From: Baylisascaris procyonis
Taxonomy: Eukaryota; Nematoda; Chromadorea; Rhabditida; Ascarididae
Length of the DNA stretch: 64,000 bases
Reading direction: 5' to 3'
NCBI GenBank assembly: GCA_037389465.1
Contig: JAZARR010000089.1
Location: forward strand, 992,001-1,056,000
Under the pieces are notes generated by a model. It was not told where the DNA came from and made no database searches. It saw only the letters and a list, made by a program, of their open reading frames with translations. The translations under genes and the position numbers were made by a program. Below, one piece after another: positions 49,773-61,770 of this stretch (position 1 is its first letter; every line of letters starts with the position of its first letter).

Positions 49773-49788
49773 AGATGGATATGACGCT
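49773..49788 (-). other. Possible trans-splice (SL) acceptor upstream of the start codon
   Basis: On the minus strand CCATTTAG lies 14 bases before the ATG, the usual distance and shape for a nematode spliced-leader acceptor. No transcript evidence is visible. It could also be the acceptor of an intron from a 5' non-coding exon. Confidence 0.25.
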
Positions 49789-51836
49789 AAATGGCCACAA
49801 GTCTTGATAAATATTGACTAGAACTAATTCGACAACGAAGATAGTGCTTATTCTACTCATGAAAACGAGTAGAGCGGCAATGTAATTGCACTCATTCGTC
49901 AGGATAGTCGTCGCCGAGTGGTTCGGTGAATCGACGAAATGAGTGATGCGGAAAGCGTTCCGATTGTAGACTAACGTCGTCGTACTCTTTTAGCCTGTGC
50001 AATGTCGTCTCTTAGCTTTTGCTTATGAACGAACGCCTTACAGCAGAGAAACCGCTGCAAAAAAAAGCCATCAAACATTGAATGCAATCATGAGGCATAT
50101 TAACGTCACTATTTATCGTCGAAATGAATATGCTACTCATAATCTTCACTATTACAAATGAACCGTAATACTGTTACTAGTAATATTATTAAAAATAAGT
50201 TGAGAAATATTCTCTAAAGAAAACTTTTAACGGCACATCTATATGGAGAGAGAGGATGTGATGAGGGGGAGGGGAGATGGGGAGGTGGAGGGGGGAGGGC
50301 GGAGGTCGAAACGACAATGTGGCAGGCAGAGAAAACTCCAAAAAATTGTGAGACTCCGACCCACTTACGTATCTAAAATACTACACTCTCTAAAATTACT
50401 ACATTCTTGTCCCTATTTAAGCATCTTTTTTGATGGCATTGAGAAATGAATTCCCATCCCTCTTCTTCTGCACTCCTCATTTATTGAGGCTAATATCTGA
50501 TTAAAAAATCACTAATAACTTTTGAAAATATCAGTAGTTATATCACTCTGCTGACGTATAACAGTCACATAACAGAGACTAAACGAAGAAACATACGATT
50601 TAATATCGACGTTCGCATACAAACAAAACGAAGGAAATGCAAATAAACTCTTCTAACAAAGCAAATCCACCTAAGGTACATTTGGGAATCCTATGAGTAA
50701 ACGTCTATTTCCTAATTTAGATTTCTTTAAGGCACTCCCTTCATATATCTAATCCTAAAACTTTCCCTACCCTCCTCCCGGGAAATGATTAGAATAGAGA
50801 TGCGAATTTCCGCGTGAACAAGCTTATCAGCGGAACATTTGTTTCGTTCACCTCCTCTAAAAGGTTTGATTCATTGTGAATGAACTTAAATGGCGGAAAA
50901 GAAAAAGCAAAAAAAAAAAAGAAAAGCACTCAATAAAGGCCACATAAACACAACACATTAATGACAGCCTCAATAAGCAAATTAAGCAGCAAAAAAAAAA
51001 ACAAAAAAAAACAATATAATATTTTTATTTATGTTGAAGTAATCGAAGAGGAATAAATATATTCATGAAATGACCGATCCCACATCTTATATATATTAGC
51101 TTAGAAAATTAGCATTCGATGATATACCCTTTTAAACAATTAAAAAATCCCTATAAAAGAATATTCCATCCTAATCTGCCCTCTGAAACGAATCGTTTCG
51201 ATTAGAAAAAGATAGAAATGCTATCGAGGCAACGATCAGAGAATTTCCCACCGCATCCCATTAATATCGAATCATGAATAGTGCCTAAGGCAAAAATGGA
51301 GCAAGAAAATTACACTGCATTAATGTAGAAAACCATATTAATTCATGACGCTTGTAGAATGTAATAGGAAAGAAATTGTTCTTTGCATAATTAAAATAGA
51401 TCTGCCTGCAACTTCATAATTTACGGTGAAGATTTCTGTGTGCCATATAAAACAATGCTACGACATATGCACTATTCAACACAGGTAACGATCGGGACGT
51501 TTGCGCCGTAGACGAGACATCACAATTTTTTTGGCATCGGATGATATCTCCATGTGGCAAAGTTTGAAACATACCTATACTATATTTTTTCTGCATGTAC
51601 TGTATTTTATATCGGCAAATCTACGTTATAGCCAAGATATATCACTATTTAATTACAATACAGTTTTTCACTTTGAAGTTAAACTTGCTTTAACACAGAC
51701 TCTATTACTTGTTCCCAACTAAAAAGCTCGAAGAAATAATTCCTCCTAGACTCATACTCTTCCATATGGTCCACTTCGAAAAGTCACAAACTGGCATAAT
51801 GTTATGTATAATCAATACCGTTTAAATAAAGACGTA

Positions 51837-51841
<5 letters not shown>

Positions 51842-51918
<77 letters not shown>
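51842..51918. repeat. (TA)n microsatellite
   Basis: About 38 units in the upstream flank. Confidence 0.97.
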
Positions 51919-51922
<4 letters not shown>

Positions 51923-54900
51923 TCAAATAACCGTCCGAGAAGGAACTAAAGAAAAATAAATTTAAAGAATTACGAAACTGATTGCAATGGAGAACAAAAG
52001 CAAAGATGTTTAATTTAATCGCAGTCTATAAATTTCTTGATCAATATAGATAGAAGATGCAGGAAGTATAAAAAAATGTACCATAACAATCAAGTCATCG
52101 CAAATAACTACTATTCAGGCGAATGGAGGGGTCCTTAATGACATTTGATTACCTACTTATTGGGTTAAATGGAAATCAACCATTGGAAAGGTTCAAGTAT
52201 GCTAAAATATGTTCAAAAGCAATGTTGCACCAATGGATAAGAGAGGAAGATGAAAAATGTTTGAGATTTTTAGAGCAATAGACTGCTGCGTTCTTCTACA
52301 TTTAGCTTAATGTGAAAAAGACAAGAACCTCGAATTAAATTTATATTTTATTCGAGAGTTCTTTTTTTTTGAAGCAAGGAAGTGCCGGAAATAGCTTCCT
52401 TCCAGAGCGATTCGGTGATTGTTGATGCGGAATGCAAATAAGCAAAGAAAAAACTGCGTTTTTTTAAAAAAATAATCTGTCGTTCGAAACAATGCAACTC
52501 TTTATCTCTCTTGCTCCCCTCTCCCCCTCCCACCCCTTCAAGTCCCCGCTCCCTCTCTCTAATTCCTCCATTTCTCCCCTCCTCCGTTCAACTAAAAACT
52601 CACTGAGGAATATCGAAAACTCTTTCAGAATCATTTTCCCCACTGGAAGGAAGAGAAACGCATAATAGTGCGGATGAAAAAAAAAAGGAAGAGCCGAAGT
52701 GGTGCTAAGCGAAGACAAATGGCTAAGTCACATATGGATGCAAAGACGACCCGGTTGCGTAACATCTCAAGATGAGTGCCAATTGGCCAGAAACGATACT
52801 CAAAAAAGACCACAGCCTATAGGCAGTTGATCGATCCTCTCTCAAAAAAAAAGAGGATCTCCAAACGGGACCCACATTTATTATGACACTCATAAATTAT
52901 AAAACGGTGGCGGCTAAAACCGCCAACGCAAAATCATCTCTCTATCGACCACGGAAATATGTCGTTAAAGCAAAAACTAACAAAGTCTACTAATATGTTC
53001 ATTCGACAATACTTCAAAGTGAATGAAATCGACGATTATAATATAAGTTACCGATGATTATACCACATTTACACTTAAAGTACTTGGATTTAGTATATTT
53101 ATGAAGACAACGACGGAATGAGAGGATCTGAAACAAAGAAAAATGAATCGTAAAATGCCTCTTATCACATCCTGTGAAAATATTCAAGGCGCAAATGTCA
53201 CGATATGACTGCATCTACTTCTTTCCCTCTGACAAACACCTTCTTGCTTCGTTCATAGTAAAAACCCGCTCGCAATAACGAAATATGCAATGTTAAAAAC
53301 TATTACAACAGCATATTGACATGGCTGAGCGAAATAAGAGACAGGCTTTCAACCTTTCTATTGGTACTCGAACTGAAGACCGTTATGTATAGAAATTACA
53401 TAGTCGAGATTGATTATACTAAAATACAACTCTAGTTCCATAAAAATCCAATATTAAAGGATTCCTAGGTGAGCATCATCCATGTGTTGCTCGAAAATAC
53501 GACCTTCAAAGCGCTCGTTCATCTCAACGTATTGCTTAAATTTTCAAGTCACAGCATAACTTATTCGCAACTAAACGAGAAGAAACGTGCATAAGCATAG
53601 TTCACACTAAATGAAAATATAAAACGTCTATAATTCTAATGCAACAATTGACAATTGAAACAGAATTCAAACCGGAAGTATCTTCGCTATAGGCAAACGG
53701 AAATCAGTCAACGTTTGGCAATCATTCAAAGTGATGTCATCGAATGAGAAGCCTATCTATGCCACTCACACATATACACAATAGTAGATGAACAATCGCG
53801 CTAACGAATATCAATAATCAACGAACAGGAAACAGTACTTTCATAGTATTGCGTAAAAGAGCTGCATGTGCAAACGCTAGAAAAAAAAACAAATAAATTC
53901 ATTACAAAATACCGGAAAAAATAGCGAAAACCTAGACGGAAGTAAATAGCAATAAAAGAACACCTCGATTACTCGCAATTCACATAGAAATATTTCACTA
54001 TCTAACGCCTTGGCCCTATAGAAGTCTATATTTCTTCCTCATATGGTATAACACAGATGTAGGTAACTATAATTAAGGTCACATTCTGGTCAAACATCAA
54101 AAGAATCAACGGATAGAACAAAAAGCATAACAAAACAATTGCACCTGCACCAACAATGACCACATATTGTGCAGGGGTCATCGAAAATGTCCTGCCCAAT
54201 ATTTCTCTCTCTCCTTCTCCCTCCCTCTCTCTCTAGCAGTAGTCACATGAGTGCAGGACGCCTATAGTACAAGTGAAATATGAAAAATCCTGACGATACT
54301 TCCAATATTATAATCCCTCCCCCTCATTCAATCCCCTTCCTCACGTTTCCAAATGCAAGCCTCAGAAATCCTTTTTTCTGCTCAAATTTTCATCGTAATT
54401 TCTATCGATTCGAATTTGTCGCCAATGAAATCTAGTTCAAATGCAAAAATTATGCGTCATTATTCTTCAACTCTTCCTTCCCCATGAAATCATTTAAAAA
54501 ACGATTCAATATTGGAGCTTGTTTCGTTGTATAGAAATATTCCCTTCCTCTTATCGTTACAACAAATCTTTAGTTGTTGAATACAGTTATGAGATAACTA
54601 GAATTAAAATAAAGCAACATATAACATGAAAATTAAATCAAAAAATATACATCAAATCTTTATATTCGCAACAAAATCACTGAAATTGAAGGTGAATTTA
54701 GTATCAAAATAATCTCTTTTTTCGATAACAAATGTTGTATCGCTTTCAACGAAAACAAATAAATTTTATCAAATATTATTCAATTTATAATCCTTAATAA
54801 ACAACAGCAACAATATTATTGTCAATAATTACTTCGATATCAATACAGTAATATTGTAAATATTACAACAACATTAATAGTAGTGATACTTATATCTACT

Positions 54901-55006
54901 ATATCATCAATATTAGTTACAAAATGAAACGAAAACCCTCTCTATAGCCTTTAATGAAGGATTAATGACTATCCCACAACGAATGGTGAACTGGCTTAGG
55001 CTACTC

Positions 55007-55029
55007 AAAAAAAAAAAAAAAAAAAAAAA
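55007..55029. repeat. A23 homopolymer
   Basis: An A run on the + strand of the upstream flank. No retrotransposed sequence was recognised before it. Confidence 0.93.
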
Positions 55030-57554
55030 CCCACTAAGATGTGACACTCTTCTCCATCACACTGAAGTGGATCTGCCAATCAGAAATTCAGGATTAATCG
55101 CAAGAAATCTTTTTGAAAGAAAAAAAAAAAACTGACTGATATATTGATTGACGCAAAAAAAAAAGTTCTATTAGCATAGTGCGTTTAGCACTGGTTACTG
55201 CATTGTAGAAATGGGTTACGATATGTGTACCGTATCAAATTATTTAAATGTTTTTTACGGGAAAAGGACACCGATGAATAAGAAAAAAAAATGAAATTTT
55301 TCAAAACAGCGGTAGAATAGATAAGGTTTTTAATAATATCAATAAAAATTTTTTGGAGAAAAGTTGAAATTTAAAGAAATTTATTCGGGTTCATGACGAA
55401 TGGGACGAGAAGACAGCATACAAATAAAATCTCAATATAAATGCAACGTAAATAAAACACAAAATAAGAAATCAATTGCCTTCAAATTGCCTAAATTAAA
55501 TAGAATTCAGCATATTATAATACCTTCAATCATTAGGTTATATCTGCTTCCATTTAATCAAATATCAATCATTTTCAAATATTAAATAAATAATTAAAAA
55601 TTATAAAATTTCCTCAAGAAAAAATATTCGATCTAATCTGATTTTCTATTCAATGAAAGGGCATAACCTTTCTTTACAATAAACTCGCACTAAAGGAAAA
55701 CCTCACAACACTAGAAGCATAATCGAACATAATCGAATTAAAGAACGATTCTATATAGATGAAAGTAATAGTGTCCTGGAAGAAAATAAAATATGGTATG
55801 AAAATGAACGTAGGAATAAGTGTTGCACTTCAATGAATGAAAAAAAAAAAGGTTGCTTCGCAAACGTCTTAGAACGTAATCCCAAATAAACACACAAACA
55901 CGCATGCATATATAATACGTACTGTGAATCGAAGTGCACCAACCGATGCAATTCTCTAGAGGGAACTCGTTGAAGCATTGTGCAGATGAAGCGTCGGTAA
56001 TCCGATGCACCACTCCACTGAACTCGTTCCACACTATTCTCATTGTAAATAAAGTACAATGTATTTCAGCCAACAGACACAGATGGATCCCATCAAACAC
56101 TACACAGACAAATTTCATCAGACCCATCAGACAACTTTTAAATAAACCAGTAACGAACATAATAAAAATGCTTATGTAGTAATAAAAAGTATTAATAAAT
56201 ATACTAAAAATGGTACTAACAAATAAATTTGCCAATTAAGTCATCGAATAATAGATAGAGATTATTTATCGTTAATTGCATAAACAATTTTTATAATACA
56301 ATCATCTAATCTGCTATTATATTTACTAATTTAGAAAATTATTAAAATTTAAATATATAAATTTTCGAATTTAATCTCACAACGTGAAATTAAATTTCCG
56401 ATTTGCGAGTCAATAAAATATACACCAATAGAATAAATCATCATTCAACGAAAATTATTCATCACGAGAAAAATGACTTCCGCTAATCTTTTCGAAAAAT
56501 TTCCTTTTCCCCGAACGAAAAATCTTCTAAAAAAGTTTTTTTTTTTGATAAATTATTGGTGGTCGTATTTTATTACATTTGAAACAGCCGTAAAAATAAT
56601 ATATGTAATAATCAATATTTATGCTATTATCTAATCACGCAGTCCTCCAGCTAATTTCTAAAAAAATAAATAATGCTAATGAACTCCTTACAAGCGTCTA
56701 ATACGTAAAGCTGAATAATAGGCCAGTAATTATTAATCAACTGTCTTTTATATTGTTCCGATTGAGTTCAGTATTAGGTAATTAGTTGTCTTTTATATTT
56801 TTCTAAACAATTCCCGTAATTGACAACCATCTGCCTCTCTTATATTCTTCACTTCAATTGCAATAAAATTTTTTTATGCTAAAGAAGATGTGTACTAATA
56901 GCGCAGATAGAATTATGAAAATTGTGTAAACGAAAAAAGAAGATAGGGAGAGTTTAGTGATGAAAAAGCAATCGATTCAGTTTACGTAAATGACTTTGAG
57001 ATGTATATTACAAGATGGATAGTTTTTATTGACAGCCTCCCCCCTTATCACCCCTAAATTTGAGCAACATTTCAAAACAATTGTTAAATGGAATAGGAAA
57101 ATAGTTGTCGCAAGCAACAACGATCTGTCGCCATGGGGGAGGTGAGTGAGAGAAGCGAAACAGCAAGACTAAGATGCCCTTCGCATCGCGGAAACATTGG
57201 ATATCGGGCACAATCAAGCCAATAACGGCTATTCGATGTGTGGCCAATAAGCCGCTAGAAATATGTCCACACAAATGAGAAGTGTGCTTGCAAAAAAACA
57301 TAAAGATTAAACGGCAAATACGCAACCTAACAAATAAGTAAATAACAAAAAAAAAAGAATGAATAATAAATAATAAAAAATAAGCGGAAATTATAGTATT
57401 GATTTGAGATGTGATTTGATATTTTCTTCAATATATGAGTGGGATCGATAACTATTCAGTTGACGAACGACCTTCAACGAATTCTAATACGACGCTGAAC
57501 GACGCGCCAACCAAAAGACAACACACAATGAATAAAGCAAGTATTTCCACTATT

Positions 57555-57556
<2 letters not shown>

Positions 57557-57640
<84 letters not shown>
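57557..57640. repeat. (TA)n microsatellite, longest
   Basis: 42 units. It creates a spurious open frame encoding alternating Tyr-Ile. Confidence 0.97.
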
Positions 57641-57641
<1 letters not shown>

Positions 57642-58570
57642 TCATTTGAATATTATACTAGACGATCAAAAACAGTAAGACAATTAATCACAATACCCAC
57701 CGGTATAGTGGCAAAGATAATAAAATGAATACGGAATACACGATGCGCAAAACTTCCTAGAAATAATGTCAATTTACTAATCTTTAAATGGCGCATTATT
57801 TATTCTTGACCTCCCGACGACAGATGCTCCGTTCGTATGTAGGTGAGGGGCATCTTCATGTCGGCTGACAGTAAACGCTGGCAATAAGTATTCGAATGCA
57901 ATTATAAACATAAACAATTTAGCAATAATAAACATGAAAGTTCAAAACAAACTATGAATTTCACTGCAAACTGCAAGATGAACCTATCATAGAAAGGTGA
58001 TACAATGCGTACTATTTATTGATGTAAAATAATAAGAGAACAACCAATTCTTAGCAAAATTTTTTGCTCAATTCTTCAATTTTTATTCATTAATTAAATT
58101 AGTTCAGCTTTCAAAAGTTTGAGAATATACAAAATTGCTTCTATACTTTAAATTAAAAAAATAATTTCGATTATTACTTTATATATTTGATACTTCTAAT
58201 ATAAATATTACTTATTTACCTTTACGCCTCCACCTTTAGCTTTATAGTTTCATATATTTTTATTTCACTTTATCGGTGATATTCAACCCATCGATAAAGT
58301 GATATAAAGGAGAAACCATCGTCATCATATTTCAGCATCAATATTGTCAACTATAATCAAATCAAGAGCGAAATTAAAAGTCGATTATAGCGGTCAGTGA
58401 TGCAATTCTATATTAAATCAAAACGAAAGGAGGGGTCACTCGAAAAACGCGACAGTGGAAATAGCGCTAAAAGACTCCGGAGAGGCTCCATAACAAAAAA
58501 AGCATAACTTCAAAAAGCATCTCCAAGCATACATAACGCATATCAATGTGCTTTCCTATCTCTAATAATA

Positions 58571-58830
58571 GATCTTCCATAACAGCTATCATAAGCTACA
58601 ATCATGAGCAAATAAGTGACATCTCTGCTATCACCGATCGAATATTTATACCCCGTTTGCCTGTCTTTTAGCTAGATTCCTATATTAGAAGGTTCATAGT
58701 GATCTTCCATAACAGCTATCATAAGCTACAATCATGAGCAAATAAGTGACATCTCTGCTATCACCGATCGAATATTTATACCCCGTTTGCCTGTCTTTTA
58801 GCTAGATTCCTATATTAGAAGGTTCATAGT
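58571..58830. repeat. Tandem duplication, 130 bp x 2, apparently perfect
   Basis: 58571-58700 and 58701-58830 both start GATCTTCCATAACAGC and end GGTTCATAGT. I saw no difference between copies, so it is a very recent duplication or an assembly artefact. Confidence 0.95.
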
Positions 58831-59171
58831 GATCTTTCGAAATATTAACTTCACTGTATGAGTCGATGAAAATACTTGAATTATTTTCAATAAATATTTA
58901 AACTTTTAAATGTAACGCAGCAGTAAAATTTTTTGGCTCTTTAAAAAAAAGTATTTTGAAATGTCCTTGAATGGAACTATTTTGTATGTTAATAAAAAAA
59001 AGAAAAAAATTGTGAGATGAGGTAGTAATATTTGGCATACAGTGAAGAGAACGATATTGATTTATTCTTATGAAACAAAAATGACTCATACTTTTCAATT
59101 TTTCGACACAATTTAAGTGTTGCAAAAATTTTGATGGTGGTAACATCATATGGTGGTGACTTTTTTTGAGG

Positions 59172-59173
<2 letters not shown>

Positions 59174-59235
<62 letters not shown>
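59174..59235. repeat. (TA)n microsatellite
   Basis: About 31 units in the upstream flank. Confidence 0.97.
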
Positions 59236-59236
<1 letters not shown>

Positions 59237-59693
59237 CGATGGGATGCCCTCAATATTCAATGAATTCACCCTAGTCGATGAAGTGACACTTCAATTGAAG
59301 CATTCAATTAAAAAATTAGAGATTCTCAAAAAGAATTTCATCTAGAATTGCGTAGAATCGATTATATAACGCTGCAAAATTATTTCAATAAACACAATAA
59401 ATTATGACCATTTTCTCGAATATTCACTATGATCTCGAAAAAATAAACAAAATGAAGAAAAACCAAATATTGAATTGGGAAAAATGCCATCAAAAGGTGT
59501 CAGCGAGATCATATATGAACAAATCGACGATAATATAGAATGATTCCATTACATGGCGAATTGCTCATATAATTCTATAGGAAACGAACGAGCAATGTGT
59601 ATTCAAATAATAGTATGGTAACTTTTTATTGTCGACTTTTACTTTTTGAATAGCGCACTACAACGATTGTAAACATTGCCTAAAATTAATCAT

Positions 59694-59695
<2 letters not shown>

Positions 59696-59749
<54 letters not shown>
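59696..59749. repeat. (TA)n microsatellite beside the tRNA-like relic
   Basis: About 27 units. It lies about 100 bases downstream of the tRNA-like relic in that relic's orientation, so it could be the tail of a SINE copy. Confidence 0.95.
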
Positions 59750-59753
<4 letters not shown>

Positions 59754-59844
59754 CGATTGGATTCTCTATTTTACCGAAGATCGTCAACAAAATAACCATT
59801 GTATCGACGGAAAATGTGATGAGATAATAAGTGAAATCATTTGC

Positions 59845-59915
59845 TGCAGCCTGTACTCGAACCATAGATGCGCAATTAGCGCATAACTGCTTTACCGATT
59901 GAGCTATCAAGTAAT
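59845..59915 (-). pseudogene. tRNA-like relic
   Basis: Minus strand: A box TAGCTCAATCGG (59895-59906), a D arm with three of four pairs, a perfect 5-bp anticodon stem (59868-59884) whose loop would read AAT (isoleucine), and a B box GGTTCGAGTAC (59853-59863). The T stem has mismatches and the acceptor stem fails. So it is a decayed tRNA or a SINE head, next to a (TA)n tract. Confidence 0.45.
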
Positions 59916-61698
59916 TTTTAAATTTTTACACCTAACATCAAAAACACTGATGAAGATGGCAATCAACGAGTAAATGCATTCGCCCTCAAATACATGTGAG
60001 GTAAGTAAAGAAACATGTTCGATGCAAATAAATTGTGCAGAAAACTCGTTCTGAAATATTGAAAAGCAATAAGAAAAAAGAATTGTTCTTGTTCATGTCA
60101 CTAAAACATCACTATAGCAATTGGGAAATACCACTAACATAAATGACCTTGAAATTTGCAGCGTTCACAATTCTTTATCAAGTACCGTAATCTATCTTAT
60201 ATAAACCTTTCCTGCTATAAACTTCCATGAAGATATGTCGATTACGAAAATACACAAACAATGTTAGCATTTCTAGACAAGTAATTTTTATTAGATTACT
60301 AGTGGACTCAGAAATTACTTCAGGATTTGCTCCTATCTTTATATTTATCAGCAAATTCGTCGTAAACAACAAAAAAAAGTGCTTTAATTACCCATCAAAA
60401 GTGGCGATCAAATTTACAACTACTGATAGAAACAAGGTACGAATGCAACATTCATAAAAGATCGCTAGATGAGATACGTTCACTAAACGAGCAATTCACT
60501 GAATATATGAGCGAAATTTTCCTCAAAAAAAAAAGTGCGAAACAAAAGATTCATCGTTGGCGTTCGCAAAAGTCGAAGAATTCACAACAATCATCGCACA
60601 TGCAAAAATTTGTGGATGGAATCTAACAGCAAAAAGGACACCACTATAGTGCTTTCAAAGCGGAAAGCAAAAAAACTACAACAAACGAAAATACGCTTAT
60701 TTTTATTGGCGAATTTATGTTGGGAAAATAACGATTGAAAGTATAAACTTAAAAAAAAATCATTCAGAAATGAATAACAGAATTGATTACAATAATTAGG
60801 TGATGAATTATTTATGCAATTCCGAATAATAATAAAAAAAAAGATTATCTCAGAATGTTGCATAAAAGGAAATGTTTGAAAATTTGAAAACGAAAACTTG
60901 AAATTTAATGGAGGTGGAAAAAATTTATTCAAAAAGTTTCGCTAAAAGCCTCTTATTAAATAGACATTAGATTGCATAGGCGCTATTGAGTAGCAATTAT
61001 TGTTTTCTTTAGAAAATGAAAAATATAATAAACAGAAAATAAGATGAACGACCGGTTATACTAGTTAGGTACCTCAACCTAAAAATTTACTTTTAGAGTT
61101 AGACCCGATTGGTAGCAAAAAAATATGACTTGAAAATTTTATAGCATTTTTAAGTGCTAATCGCTCATAGACAAAATGATGGATCGCAAGGAAGCGGAAA
61201 ATGAAAGAGCAGTCATTCCTTGAAATCGGTATTAAAAGAAACAAATTTTATAGCTGTGGAACGTGGTTCGGAAATCAGAAATACTACAATGAAATTCGAC
61301 ACATATAAATTATAGGTGCCATTCTGCAAGGTGACCCTATCATTGAAAGTATACCTCGGGACGCCGACTGCCCTTCAATAATGGATTCAAACAAGTTGAG
61401 ATTCGCCGCTATACCGCATCGGTTTTTTTTTCAAGCGAATATGCTGGGAGGGAAGCGAAAATTGGACAAATCAACCATTTGGTAAACCATATCACAATAA
61501 CGATATCACAAAAACGATATATGCATAACTTTTCAACCATAAAACCATCTCTTTGCAAGCATATCTATATTTCTAGCGCTGCTATATAACCTTCATGAGC
61601 TTTACAAATAGCAAAACAAAACGCCATCTCATCAGCGAGGAGAGAATTAAATTTTTGAAACCATCGTTGCGATAAGATGATTTGCTTTTCGTTTAGAA

Positions 61699-61770
61699 GA
61701 ACGAGTTCCAGAACTTTGCAAAGAGCGAGTTCGAGAACTTTGTGAAGACCCAGTTCGAGAACTCTGCAAT
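61699..61770. repeat. 24-bp tandem repeat, three degenerate copies
   Basis: Units at 61699-61722, 61723-61746 and 61747-61770 share GAGTTCxAGAACTxTG. On the minus strand they would encode an eight-residue repeat (VLELxLxK) in a 71-codon open frame of unknown status. Confidence 0.85.

Noticed and set aside
49900..49960. tRNA D-arm-like GCCGAGTGGTTCGG upstream of the start codon
   Set aside because: No B box follows within the expected distance, and no cloverleaf could be formed.
50243..50449. Arg/Gly-rich 68-codon + strand frame
   Set aside because: Comes from a purine-rich low-complexity run (GAGGGGGAGGGGAG-type), with no domain.
57435..57728. 97-codon + strand frame with alternating Tyr-Ile, and similar frames at 9539, 58898 and 59686
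   Set aside because: Translation of (TA)n microsatellites, with no real coding signal outside them.
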